Shown here: positions 9,196 through 17,886 of the stretch, piece after piece
Layout: each line of letters opens with the position of its first letter
Position numbering within the stretch: the stretch's first letter is position 1
DNA from: Flavobacteriales bacterium
GTDB lineage: Bacteria > Bacteroidota > Bacteroidia > Flavobacteriales_F > PHOS-HE28
Length of the DNA stretch: 64,000 nucleotides
Reading direction: 5' to 3'
Assembly (NCBI GenBank): GCA_016717305.1
Contig: JADKFY010000006.1
Span: forward strand, 124,001 to 188,000
Notes under the pieces: generated by a model
The model's database searches: none
Told to the model about the DNA's origin: nothing
The model's input: only the letters and a program-made list of their open reading frames with translations
Translations under genes and position numbers: made by a program

Positions 9196-9783
9196 TCATC
9201 CGAACAGCTTGGTCAGTGTGCCGAAGATGATCCGAAGATCAAGCGCAAGGCTTTGCTCCCGCACGTACTTCAGGTCCAGGTGCAATTTGGCGGGCATCAC
9301 CTCGTGCACATACGTGCCTTCGGGATCATTACTGCGCCCCAACACCTCATTCTCGTTGATGTATTCCATGCTCGCTAAGCTGCTTAGCCCCGGTCTTACC
9401 TGTAGGACCACGCGTTGTTCGGGTGTATAGAGAGCCACATACTTCGGAACTTCCGGGCGTGGACCTACAATGCTCATTTCACCCCGCAATACGTTCAGCA
9501 ATTGGGGCAGTTCGTCGAGCTTCGTCCTGCGCAGGAAGTGGCCGATCCGTGTAATGCGCGGATCGCGACCACCCACGGTGAGCTGACCCCGTGCTTCACT
9601 CCCCAAACGCATGGTGCGGAATTTCAGCAATTGGAAGGGTTTGCCTTGTTTTCCCACACGGACCTGCTTAAAGAATGCGCCGCCCTCGGACCCGCCGGCA
9701 ACGGCCAAAGCGACCACCATCATTGCCGGAGCCAATAACACCAATGCGAACATTGAGGAAAGCACATCGAACAGGCGCTTCAT
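9196..9783 (-). CDS. Undecaprenyl-phosphate sugar-1-phosphate transferase (PglC/WcaJ C-terminal type)
   Basis: A 195-residue short-form bacterial sugar transferase. One hydrophobic re-entrant or membrane helix spans residues 5-28. The catalytic core follows with KFRTM, DELPQLLNVLRGEMS and VGPRPE, the family signature including the Asp-Glu pair. It would transfer a sugar phosphate from UDP-sugar to undecaprenyl phosphate at the inner face of the cytoplasmic membrane, starting the glycan built by the upstream genes. The ATG at 9783 is preferred to a TTG six codons upstream. It is the last gene of the polysaccharide locus, 10 bases after the aminotransferase. Confidence 0.92.
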   Translation of the reverse strand: MKRLFDVLSSMFALVLLAPAMMVVALAVAGGSEGGAFFKQVRVGKQGKPFQLLKFRTMRLGSEARGQLTVGGRDPRITRIGHFLRRTKLDELPQLLNVLRGEMSIVGPRPEVPKYVALYTPEQRVVLQVRPGLSSLASMEYINENEVLGRSNDPEGTYVHEVMPAKLHLDLKYVREQSLALDLRIIFGTLTKLFG

Positions 9784-9793
9784 GCCCACGTGA

Positions 9794-11032
9794 TCATCCA
9801 AGGACCTTTTCCACGGCTTGCTGCACCGCCTTCACGACCTCATCCACGTGGCCGTCCGTGAGGTCGTAAAAGACCGGCAGACTGATCTCTCCTTTGTACA
9901 GTGCATAAGCGGTCGGAAAATCGTCCATGCGATAACCCTTCCCCTTGTAATAGCTCAGCAAGGGCAACGGTTGGAAATGCACATTCACACTTACGCCCTT
10001 CTCCGCGATCGCCGTGATCACCGCATCGCGTTGTTCTTCCGTTGCATTCTTCAATCGCAACATGCACAAATGGTAGCAGCTTGCATGCACCACACCATCA
10101 CGCTCAACGTTGAACTTGGGTGCTATGAAGCGTTGATCGTCCGCGAACGCAGTTTGATACCGTTCACAAATGACCCTTCGTCTAGGTAAGGTCTCCTTCT
10201 CATAGCGCTCCAATTCCACCAAACCGATAGCAGCCTGCAAGTCGGTCATGTTGCACTTGTAGCCGGGTTGCACCACATCGTATCGCCATGCTCCGGGTTG
10301 CGTTTTAGCCAAGGCATCCTTCGTCTGGCCATGTAAGGACATGGTGTTGATGAAGGTGTACAACTCCTGCATGTCGAACGGTTCGGGCAGGTTGAAGGCC
10401 AAGGCCCCACCTTCCGCAGTGGTCAGGTTCTTCACCGCATGGAAACTGAAGCCGGTAATGTCCGCTTGCGACCCGACCGGCTTGCCTCCTATGCGTGCAC
10501 CGAACGAATGGGCTGCATCGCTGAGCACCAGTACACGACCCAATCGCATTTGTGGGTTGGTCCCATCGACCCGCAGGTTCACCTTGGGGGTGAAATAGGA
10601 ATAGCTCTCTTCAGCCGCGCGCATGATCGCTGCGATATCGCAAGGCAAGCCACCGATATCCACGGGTATGATGCACTTGGTCCGTTGGTTCATCGCCTTT
10701 CGCAATGCGGCCGGGTCCATGGTGAAGTCGTCCAAGACATCGACCATCACCGGCTTCGCGCCCACATGTGCAACGATATTCGCCGTAGCGCAATAGGTGT
10801 AGGCTGGAACGATCACTTCATCGCCGGGCCCTACCCCATACCAACGAAGCACGAGTTCCGCTGCATTGGTCCAGCTGTTCATGGCGATCACCCGTTCCAC
10901 ACCGATGTACTCCGCCAACAGACGCTCAAACTCTTTCGTACGCGGGCCGGTAGTGATCCAACCGCTACGGAGTGCCTCCTCTACAGCTTTGATCGTGCGT
11001 TCGTCGACGCGTGGTGGTGAGAATGGGATCAT
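9794..11032 (-). CDS. DegT/DnrJ/EryC1/StrS family sugar aminotransferase
   Basis: A 412-residue PLP enzyme that aminates keto-sugar nucleotides. The N-terminus (IPFSPPRVDERTI, then LRSGWITTGP) is typical. AYTYCATANIVAHVGAKPV and the SDAAHSFGA segment position the cofactor, and Lys201 in FHAVKNLTTAEGG is the Schiff-base lysine. Probable pathway: a 4-keto-6-deoxy sugar made by a dehydratase such as the one at 1579 becomes a 4-amino sugar, which the neighbouring sugar transferase may then load onto the lipid carrier. This trio is inferred from context. Its start overlaps the ligase gene stop by four bases. Confidence 0.93.
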   Translation of the reverse strand: MIPFSPPRVDERTIKAVEEALRSGWITTGPRTKEFERLLAEYIGVERVIAMNSWTNAAELVLRWYGVGPGDEVIVPAYTYCATANIVAHVGAKPVMVDVLDDFTMDPAALRKAMNQRTKCIIPVDIGGLPCDIAAIMRAAEESYSYFTPKVNLRVDGTNPQMRLGRVLVLSDAAHSFGARIGGKPVGSQADITGFSFHAVKNLTTAEGGALAFNLPEPFDMQELYTFINTMSLHGQTKDALAKTQPGAWRYDVVQPGYKCNMTDLQAAIGLVELERYEKETLPRRRVICERYQTAFADDQRFIAPKFNVERDGVVHASCYHLCMLRLKNATEEQRDAVITAIAEKGVSVNVHFQPLPLLSYYKGKGYRMDDFPTAYALYKGEISLPVFYDLTDGHVDEVVKAVQQAVEKVLG

Positions 11033-12288
11033 ACTCTTCCTTCCTTGGAATGGTCTTCGGTCTGCGAAGTTCGTTCAGATATCAGCAACCCAATGAACAG
11101 TGCGAAGAAAACGACCCCCGCTTGGACCTCCAGAACCGATTCCACCAAGGCATTTACCACGAAAAGCAGCACGAATACAGCCAATGGGACAGATCTGCTG
11201 TTCACCGCCAGTGCGAGAGCGACCGCTACCAACAGGACAAGTAGGATCATGCCCAACCAACCAAGAGCCACGCCACTTTGAAGGAATTGGCTGTGACTGT
11301 TCAAGTTCCGTTTTGCGGCTTCCACCGCGCCTTTGTCCGTATAGCATTGCATCAACGCGTGTTTGATATCGCCAGTCCCCGAGCCGAACGGTTCCAGCAT
11401 CATCCGGTCGACGCTGCACGACCACGCAACCATCCGCATGGCGCTTCCTTCATCCGAAAACAAGATGCCATCATCGCCATCAAGCCCCTTTTGGAATGCC
11501 TCGAACGCCACCTCCACTCGCGCACGCATCAAGGGACCTTGTGTCCATAGTGCTGCGAGGACCAGTAGTCCTGTAAATGCCAGAACAAGACGGCGAACCG
11601 ATCCGCGCAAGCGAACGAACGTTGTCCAAATAAGTACGACCAGCAGGAGGCCCAGCCCGATCATGCCGCTCTTGCTCGCCAGCATGGTCGTGAAGAGAAC
11701 GATAACAGGTAGCACGAACAACAAGATCCGACGCAACCAACGTTGTTCCAAATCGCCGCGGATGAGCACATAGCCCCAATAGCCCACCACCCAGCAGCCA
11801 TACCATGCCGCATAGCTCGGATGCAACTGATACGACAAGGTGCTTTGGCTGAAACAATTCATCTGGCCATCCGCCGCGTAACACGCCATGGCCTTGATCA
11901 CGCCCAACGCAATGGAGACCACCATTCCACTCGTGAATGCGATCATGGTACGCCGCAGTATATCCGTTCGCGCCTCACCGACCGCCCAACCAGCGAAAGG
12001 CAGCAGTACCAGCCCTGCTTTGATCTGCACGTCGAATAGACCGAAGTCGATATCGGTGCTCCACGCCAAGCCGATCACATGCAGCGCATAGTATGCGTAG
12101 AGAGGCCAAAGACGCCGCCAAGAGAATTCGCCGATACGGCGGATACCAATAACGGCACATAGGATGATCGCGATCGCCAAGGGCACCGGGACCAGTCCGC
12201 CACTGATGGGTAACAACACACAAAGGAGCAGCCACGAAGCCTCAGCAACTGTCTGAAGATCGAAGCGCAACGTGCTGCTCTTCATCAT
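11029..12288 (-). CDS. O-antigen ligase/polymerase-like membrane protein (Wzy_C family)
   Basis: A 419-residue integral membrane protein with about ten to twelve hydrophobic segments. The large periplasmic loop near residue 320-350 ends in NLNSHSQFLQSGVALGWLG, the conserved His-containing motif of the O-antigen ligase superfamily. It probably joins a finished glycan to lipid A-core or another acceptor on the periplasmic side; since export here is by an ABC transporter, ligase is more likely than polymerase. The first methionine pair at 12288/12285 was chosen because it begins two bases after the upstream GT2 stop. Confidence 0.85.
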   Translation of the reverse strand: MMKSSTLRFDLQTVAEASWLLLCVLLPISGGLVPVPLAIAIILCAVIGIRRIGEFSWRRLWPLYAYYALHVIGLAWSTDIDFGLFDVQIKAGLVLLPFAGWAVGEARTDILRRTMIAFTSGMVVSIALGVIKAMACYAADGQMNCFSQSTLSYQLHPSYAAWYGCWVVGYWGYVLIRGDLEQRWLRRILLFVLPVIVLFTTMLASKSGMIGLGLLLVVLIWTTFVRLRGSVRRLVLAFTGLLVLAALWTQGPLMRARVEVAFEAFQKGLDGDDGILFSDEGSAMRMVAWSCSVDRMMLEPFGSGTGDIKHALMQCYTDKGAVEAAKRNLNSHSQFLQSGVALGWLGMILLVLLVAVALALAVNSRSVPLAVFVLLFVVNALVESVLEVQAGVVFFALFIGLLISERTSQTEDHSKEGRV

Positions 12289-12289
12289 T

Positions 12290-13201
12290 TCAAATGGAAC
12301 GATCGTTCTTGAAAAGGTAGCGACCAAGCTTGTTGAATGTAAAACGATAGGCTTGTGACCTAGGCTCATTGCGAAACATCCCGACCAGACCAAAGGCCAA
12401 TGTTCGCGTGATCACGTGCACGTAGATCACCACGATAAGCCCACCTATACTGAGGACACCGCTGTGCTTCCGTGCGAATTTGATGCGGCTGATGAGTTGG
12501 TTGCTGATCACACGGTCCATGTTCTTCTTCGAGCTTTCACCGCCCAAATGAACGATCTCCGGTCCGTGAAGGAATTGTACGCGTCCACCCGATCCGCGCA
12601 CACGCACGCAAAGATCCACATCCTCCATCCAGAACATTTCCGGGTCCAAGCCACCCGATCCCTCGAAGACCTTCCGGTGGAAAAGCATGGCAGCACCTGA
12701 CACGAATCCCGGTTCGAAATCGGTGGCGAAGCGCTGCAACGCGTATCGGCCGACCCCGCTGATCCGGTGCAGAGAGAAGAGTTCCAGCAGTGAATTCCAC
12801 AGTCCGGGCACCTTCCAGGCAGAAGGTTGCAATGACCCATCCACATTCAACAAGCGCGGCCCGGAAATGGTGGCTCCAGATGATCGATGCGCTTCGATCC
12901 ATTGGGAAATGCCACCGGGGCGCACCACCGTATCCGGATTCAGTAGCATGATCATCGGCGCTGTGGCCAAGGCCATCCCTTGGTTGTTCGCAGGCGAGAA
13001 GCCCACGTTCGTGCTGTTCGCAACCAAATGTATCGTCGGAAACTCTTTGGTGATCATCTCTGCCGTGCCATCAGGAGACGCGTTGTCGATCACGATCACC
13101 TCCAACGATCCGTCGTTTTCGAGTTGCACCGATTCCAAGCAATCGCGCACTACGGATCGTGCCCCGTAGGTGACGATGATGATGGAGGCCTTCAATGACA
13201 T
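12290..13201 (-). CDS. GT2 glycosyltransferase (rhamnosyltransferase-like)
   Basis: A 303-residue GT-A enzyme. It opens with ASIIIVTYGARSVVRDCL, then VIVIDNASPDGT, the DXD-type LNPDTVV near residue 95 and a WMEDVDLCVRVRGSG acceptor-side motif near 195. The arrangement resembles WbbL/rhamnosyltransferase-like GT2 enzymes. The C-terminal 60 residues contain one hydrophobic helix. It belongs to the minus-strand polysaccharide locus. Donor sugar is not predictable from the sequence alone. Confidence 0.88.
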   Translation of the reverse strand: MSLKASIIIVTYGARSVVRDCLESVQLENDGSLEVIVIDNASPDGTAEMITKEFPTIHLVANSTNVGFSPANNQGMALATAPMIMLLNPDTVVRPGGISQWIEAHRSSGATISGPRLLNVDGSLQPSAWKVPGLWNSLLELFSLHRISGVGRYALQRFATDFEPGFVSGAAMLFHRKVFEGSGGLDPEMFWMEDVDLCVRVRGSGGRVQFLHGPEIVHLGGESSKKNMDRVISNQLISRIKFARKHSGVLSIGGLIVVIYVHVITRTLAFGLVGMFRNEPRSQAYRFTFNKLGRYLFKNDRSI

Positions 13202-13226
13202 GGGTCTAACCTACGGAACAAGCAGA

Positions 13227-14138
13227 TCAACGAACTAGCTGTTGGAGCTTGTAGAACGGATAGACCGGAAGAAGAAGCCCCGTCGTTGTGATCACGAAGA
13301 GCATGAACGGCCAACGTCCTTTAGGCAATATGATGACCCTTCCTTTCCTCAAAACAATGCGATCAAGCATGTACATGGCGTAACGGAACAAGATGCGCAG
13401 ACGATGTTCCAGCGAAAGATCGGCATGGCACCACACGTGCTGCAACACGGGCAGGTAGTGGTCGCTCATGCTTTCCCGGTCAGAACTTAGACTGCGCGGA
13501 TTATGGCGGACTCCGGACTTGGCGGCAGGATCATCCAAGAAGTGAAAGAAATACCCTTTGCTCGCTACCCGCAACCAGAACTCCCAATCTTCGGCATAGC
13601 GGAAACCGGTGACGAATCCACCGACTTTCTTCAACACGGAAGAGCGGAAGAGCACCGTATTCAACCGGAAGACATTCCCCCGAAGCAAGCGGGCAACGAT
13701 CGCATCGCCAGCGCCACTAAGGCGTTCATCCATGCGATAGGCACCGGATGCATCCAGATCCGGCTTCCCATCGAACGCAACGAAATCCGAGTAGACCAGA
13801 TCCACCTTCGGATCCGACCGGAGGAATGCGAGTTGCACCTCCAATTTCTGAGGTCCGATCACATCATCCGCGTCGATCATCTGGATGAATTCGCCATGCG
13901 CTTCAGCGAAACCGCGATCGCGAGCCTCGGAAACGCCTCCATTCTTTTCCAGCCGGATGTAACGGAACCGTGGATCGCGATGGACGAACTCGGAAACGAT
14001 GCTTGTGGTGGCATCCGTTGATGCGTCATCGATGATCAAGCACTCCCAGTCGACATAGGTCTGCCTCTCTACTGATCGCAACGCATCTGCGATGAACTCG
14101 CCGTAGTTGTAGGTAGGTATGATGATGGATACGTCCAT
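13227..14138 (-). CDS. GT2 glycosyltransferase
   Basis: A 303-residue GT-A family 2 transferase. It begins DVSIIIPTYNYGEFIADALRS, with CLIIDDASTDAT and the metal-binding region FIQMIDADDVIGPQKLE at about 90. AEDWEFWLRVASKG near 185 is the acceptor-side ED motif. The C-terminus contains a hydrophobic stretch that may tether it to the membrane. It is followed closely downstream by the GT2 gene at 12290 and preceded by another GT2 gene at 14143, spacing four bases, so all are probably cotranscribed. Confidence 0.88.
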   Translation of the reverse strand: MDVSIIIPTYNYGEFIADALRSVERQTYVDWECLIIDDASTDATTSIVSEFVHRDPRFRYIRLEKNGGVSEARDRGFAEAHGEFIQMIDADDVIGPQKLEVQLAFLRSDPKVDLVYSDFVAFDGKPDLDASGAYRMDERLSGAGDAIVARLLRGNVFRLNTVLFRSSVLKKVGGFVTGFRYAEDWEFWLRVASKGYFFHFLDDPAAKSGVRHNPRSLSSDRESMSDHYLPVLQHVWCHADLSLEHRLRILFRYAMYMLDRIVLRKGRVIILPKGRWPFMLFVITTTGLLLPVYPFYKLQQLVR

Positions 14139-14142
14139 GATC

Positions 14143-14874
14143 TCAGCGACCGATCATTCGGTTGAATGTGGCGTAACCCTGATAGATCATGTACCAGAAG
14201 CGCGGGGCATACCGCCGTTGGATCTCCTTCCGCTCCTCGGACACTTTTTCCTTTTGCAACGGCGAAGAACTGATCCCACGCGTATCGAACACGCTGACAA
14301 GGATGTCCAATTTACGTAACCGCAACTGTCCATTCCAAAAGGCTTGAGCAAAGAAGGCATAGTCCGCGGCGATCATGTAACGTGTGTTATACCCGTGGAA
14401 GTGTTCCAGCAGTTCTTTCCGGATGAATTGCGCCGAGTGGCTGACCACTTCCTTCATCAACCACGGCGATGTGATCCTTGCCGGATGTTGCTTCCGTCCA
14501 TGAAGACCGCGTTGGTCGGCTAGACCGGAATCGCCAAACACGATATCGAAATCGGAGGTGAGCACCGGAATTATCCTCGCAAGCACGTTCTCGCTCGCCA
14601 ACTCATCACCCGCGTTCAAGAATTGTACGAAAGGCGTTCCGGCCATGCGCCACCCTTTGTTCTGCGCATCATAGATCCCCTTATCCGCCTCGCTCACCCA
14701 CTTCGTGATGAACTGCTCCGACCCTCTGATCAGCTCCACACTTCCATCGGTACTTCCACCGTCCACGATGATGTGATCGAACGCCTGTGTGGTCTGCTTG
14801 CGCAGACTCGACAAGGTGCGCTCCAGGCCTTCGCGGTCGTTGTAGCAGATGGTGATAATGGAAAGTTGATGCAT
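14143..14874 (-). CDS. GT2 glycosyltransferase (WcaE/PGL-type)
   Basis: A 243-residue GT2 enzyme with SIITICYNDREGLERTLSSL, HIIVDGGSTDGSVELI and the motif EADKGIYDAQNKGWRMA followed by FLNAGDE. The DKGIYDAMNKG-like motif is typical of colanic-acid WcaE-like transferases. There is no membrane helix. It lies three bases from the GT4 gene upstream and four bases from the GT2 gene downstream in the same locus. Confidence 0.88.
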   Translation of the reverse strand: MHQLSIITICYNDREGLERTLSSLRKQTTQAFDHIIVDGGSTDGSVELIRGSEQFITKWVSEADKGIYDAQNKGWRMAGTPFVQFLNAGDELASENVLARIIPVLTSDFDIVFGDSGLADQRGLHGRKQHPARITSPWLMKEVVSHSAQFIRKELLEHFHGYNTRYMIAADYAFFAQAFWNGQLRLRKLDILVSVFDTRGISSSPLQKEKVSEERKEIQRRYAPRFWYMIYQGYATFNRMIGR

Positions 14875-14877
14875 CCT

Positions 14878-16131
14878 TCAGCTCGAATAGATGCGTTGGT
14901 ATGCCTTAGCGATCGTTCGGCGATCGTAGCGCTGTGTGGCTCGTTCGGAGATCCGCACTGCGTCCCAGTCCATTTGCAAGGCGCTTGCGATCCCTGCATT
15001 CAGTGCTTCACTGGTCATCTCCTCCACCAGTATTCCATCGGAAGGCCCCACTTGCTCGGGAATACCACCAACACCGAACGCGACCACGGGTGTGCCGCAC
15101 AACAACGATTCCGTGATGGTATTGGGCAGGTTCTCCGCCAACGAAGGCAGAACGAAAACGTCTGCTGCAGAATAGTACAAGGCCAAGCGATCCCTTGATC
15201 CGATGAATCCGACATGGTGTACCTCGACCCCTGGCGCACTGACGTTAGCTCCACCGCCGATCGCCACCAGCATGACCTTCGGGTCTCGGAGCATCTCCAA
15301 CGCAGGGATCAACAGTTGCATCCCCTTTCGCGGATCGCCGGTGTTCAGGGCATTGAACAGAACAATGCGTCTGTCCGTCGGCAGATCGAGCTGTTCAAGA
15401 GCCGCTTCCCGATACCGCATCCGATCCGTGTCGAAGCCATTGGGGATCACAGAACATGGAATTCCACGCATGATGGAACTGGACATGGCTCGATCAGCGA
15501 GCCATTGTGACGGAGCGACCAGTTGCAGTTGAAGATCGGTGCTATCCTGGATCCCGTCGTCCTTGTAACGCCAATACGTGTGTGCATGTCCGGGATCCTT
15601 CAGCTGCGGGCAGTTGTAACATAGATCGATGAAACCGTCGCAAGCGTCCGCGTGATGGCAGCCGCCAGTGAAGGGGTTCATATCGTGCATGGTCCACACA
15701 ACACGCTTGGTACACGCGAGGAAGAACGCGCGCTGGTCGACCATGCCATAGCTCACCCAATGCAGGTGGATGACATCGGCGGCTTGTACCAACGGATGGT
15801 CAAGGATCTGGAAGTACGAATATGGCACCGTGAAGATCTCATGTCCCGGAGGTCGATCAAGTAAAGCCTTGTTGTCCGGTGCGTTGTGCCTATCCTCCAA
15901 TACGCCCAGCACTTCCATCGCTCGCCGCGCTTTGTACCGCAGCATGTCGATCGTTGGCGAACCACCGAGATCGAAAGGTGCTACGCGATGGTGCCGAGGA
16001 ATGTCGTTGCGGGTCTTGTTCAAGGTGAGCAGATCGGACTCCACCCCTTGCTCCAGCAGTGCTTCGTGCAATTGGATGGCAGCGATGGCCGCTCCCCCGA
16101 AGTCGCTTGTGTTGAGGTGTACGACCTTCAT
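14878..16131 (-). CDS. GT4 glycosyltransferase
   Basis: A 417-residue GT-B enzyme starting MKVVHLNTSDFGGAAIAA, where the Gly-Gly-Ala loop contacts the donor. The region VWTMHDMNPFTGGCHH with nearby CxxC-like cysteines (CDGFIDLCYNC) is typical of a GT4 subgroup seen in Bacteroidota polysaccharide loci. The C-terminal donor domain has PSLAENLPNTITESLLCGTP with the conserved E-x7-E. It overlaps the deacetylase gene by four bases (16128-16131). Confidence 0.9.
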   Translation of the reverse strand: MKVVHLNTSDFGGAAIAAIQLHEALLEQGVESDLLTLNKTRNDIPRHHRVAPFDLGGSPTIDMLRYKARRAMEVLGVLEDRHNAPDNKALLDRPPGHEIFTVPYSYFQILDHPLVQAADVIHLHWVSYGMVDQRAFFLACTKRVVWTMHDMNPFTGGCHHADACDGFIDLCYNCPQLKDPGHAHTYWRYKDDGIQDSTDLQLQLVAPSQWLADRAMSSSIMRGIPCSVIPNGFDTDRMRYREAALEQLDLPTDRRIVLFNALNTGDPRKGMQLLIPALEMLRDPKVMLVAIGGGANVSAPGVEVHHVGFIGSRDRLALYYSAADVFVLPSLAENLPNTITESLLCGTPVVAFGVGGIPEQVGPSDGILVEEMTSEALNAGIASALQMDWDAVRISERATQRYDRRTIAKAYQRIYSS

Positions 16132-17120
16132 GGGTTCAGAAAGCTGTGGACCTCCCGATCGAATTCGTCCGTGTGCCAGTCACGCACAAGAAAACGCGGG
16201 AATGCATGGCGCACTGAGCCCTTATGCGCAAGTCCCGGATAGTTGGCCGCGGTGTGCAAGTATCCGTTGGACCTCGCTAGTTCGATGCTCGCGGCATTGA
16301 AATCCGCACCGGTACCGAACGGATAGGAGAAGTATGGGATCTCCTGACCCAGCATTGTTGAAAGTGCGTGTTGGGAGCCCGCGATCTCGGCTTGCTGTTC
16401 ACTTTTTGTACGATAGCCCAACGAACAATGGCCAATGCTGTGTGCACCGATGACCACGGAACGTGACCGCGCGAATTTCTTCAACTGCGCCTGCGTCATG
16501 GGCAAATGCGTCGCACGCGCTTCCGTACTGTGAAGCGCGACCCGAAGCTCGGCCAGGATCACATCGCGCTCCGTGGATGACAGCTTCCGCAATTCGGTAA
16601 GAAGCCTATCGTACACTGCACTTCGTTCCTGCAAAGTGGACCAGGACAGGTGGAAGTCCTCCTTCTTGAATGCGAACGTATCCGGAAGCGTCGGGTTCAA
16701 GCAGAAGATCCGTTCCAATTCATCCCACCAGAATTCGCGCCCACTCCCGATGTAGCCATTTGCGATGTAGAAGAGTGCCTCAACGCCGTGTTTCTCCAAC
16801 AGCGGTCTCGCGATCGTGTGGTTGTCCTCATAACCGTCATCAAAGGTCAGGAGTACCGAATTCTTTGGAAAACGTTTCCCATTCAGCAAGTGATCGTCGA
16901 ATTCCGCAACGCGAAGCACCTTGTACTTGCGCTTCAACAAATCCAGGTGCGCATCGAAGTTGGACGGGCTTACTGCAAGTTGCTGCGGATCGGTGATCAG
17001 ATCGGCCACGCGGTGATAGAGGAGCACGGCACAACCGCCATGTAGGATCCGATCCTTCTTGGCGCGCAGGCGATGTACCAACGGACGCAGCGCGGACCTC
17101 AACCTAGCCGCGGATGGCAT
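16128..17120 (-). CDS. Polysaccharide deacetylase (NodB homology domain)
   Basis: A 330-residue protein with a carbohydrate esterase 4 domain. Motif 1 is LLTFDDGYEDN (general-base and metal Asp) and motif 2 is AHSIGHCSLG, the HSxxH metal ligands. A later SYPFGTGADFN region supplies motif 3. It would N-deacetylate an amino-sugar residue of the glycan. The ATG at 17120 was chosen because the extra 32 upstream codons overlap the FkbM gene and look non-coding; even so a 17-base overlap with the FkbM gene remains. No signal peptide is evident, which suggests action on the cytoplasmic side. Confidence 0.88.
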   Translation of the reverse strand: MPSAARLRSALRPLVHRLRAKKDRILHGGCAVLLYHRVADLITDPQQLAVSPSNFDAHLDLLKRKYKVLRVAEFDDHLLNGKRFPKNSVLLTFDDGYEDNHTIARPLLEKHGVEALFYIANGYIGSGREFWWDELERIFCLNPTLPDTFAFKKEDFHLSWSTLQERSAVYDRLLTELRKLSSTERDVILAELRVALHSTEARATHLPMTQAQLKKFARSRSVVIGAHSIGHCSLGYRTKSEQQAEIAGSQHALSTMLGQEIPYFSYPFGTGADFNAASIELARSNGYLHTAANYPGLAHKGSVRHAFPRFLVRDWHTDEFDREVHSFLNP

Positions 17121-17886
17121 GGATATCGAGTTGAAGGTCCATGTCCGCTGCCTCCAGGCCTGCGAATGGATGTTTGTGGTGGACGCCGATGCGATGGATG
17201 TAGTACCGAAAACCATTCGTGGTCAACAACTCCAATAAGGCACCCAAGGTCTGCGGACGATCCGGAAAAGAATGATACTCGACATAGAGGTACTTTACAC
17301 GCTTCAGTTCATCACCGCAATCCAACAACACTTCGGACTCGGCTCCTTCGATGTCCACCTTCAGCAGGTCGATCGATCCCACTTCGCGCAGCACATCTTT
17401 CAACCGTACGGATGGAAGTACCGCAGCACCGGCGGTTCTTAGGACGGAACCACCGTCGGCACCCTCGCTTCCGAATAAAACACCGCGATCATCCACCCAA
17501 ACAACTTCGGGACGGCAGTTCACATCGGTGATGCCATTGGCTTCCATGTTCGTTTCCAAGCACGCTCGCACCGCGGCGTCGGGTTCAAAGCAGATCACCT
17601 TCGATGCAGGGAAACGGGACTTGTAGTAGAGGATCGACACACCCACGTTGGCACCGCAGTCAACGATCACGGGACTCGGCCCATCTGCACTGAACTTCAT
17701 CCGCTCCTCACCGAAGAATTCCTGGATCTGCCACGCCACAGAAAGCATGTCGGTGACCTTGATCGTGAAACCCGCATACTGGATCGTTGTCGGGGTGTAA
17801 CGTGGAAAGCCATTCGCCCTAGCGATCAGCTGCGCCTCTGGCGAAGGCTTGCCATAAACCAGGCGTCGCAGCGATGTTTTGATCAT
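17104..17886 (-). CDS. FkbM family methyltransferase
   Basis: A 260-residue SAM-dependent methyltransferase. The SAM-binding motif I is VIVDCGANVGVSILYYK at about 72, followed by VICFEPDAAVRACLETN and the FkbM-typical DLLKVDIEGAESEVL near 172. Such enzymes O-methylate sugars in surface glycans, for instance as a chain-capping step. Start and stop overlap both neighbours by 4 and 17 bases, showing a tightly packed operon. The family is clear; the acceptor hydroxyl is unknown. Confidence 0.9.
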   Translation of the reverse strand: MIKTSLRRLVYGKPSPEAQLIARANGFPRYTPTTIQYAGFTIKVTDMLSVAWQIQEFFGEERMKFSADGPSPVIVDCGANVGVSILYYKSRFPASKVICFEPDAAVRACLETNMEANGITDVNCRPEVVWVDDRGVLFGSEGADGGSVLRTAGAAVLPSVRLKDVLREVGSIDLLKVDIEGAESEVLLDCGDELKRVKYLYVEYHSFPDRPQTLGALLELLTTNGFRYYIHRIGVHHKHPFAGLEAADMDLQLDIHAIRG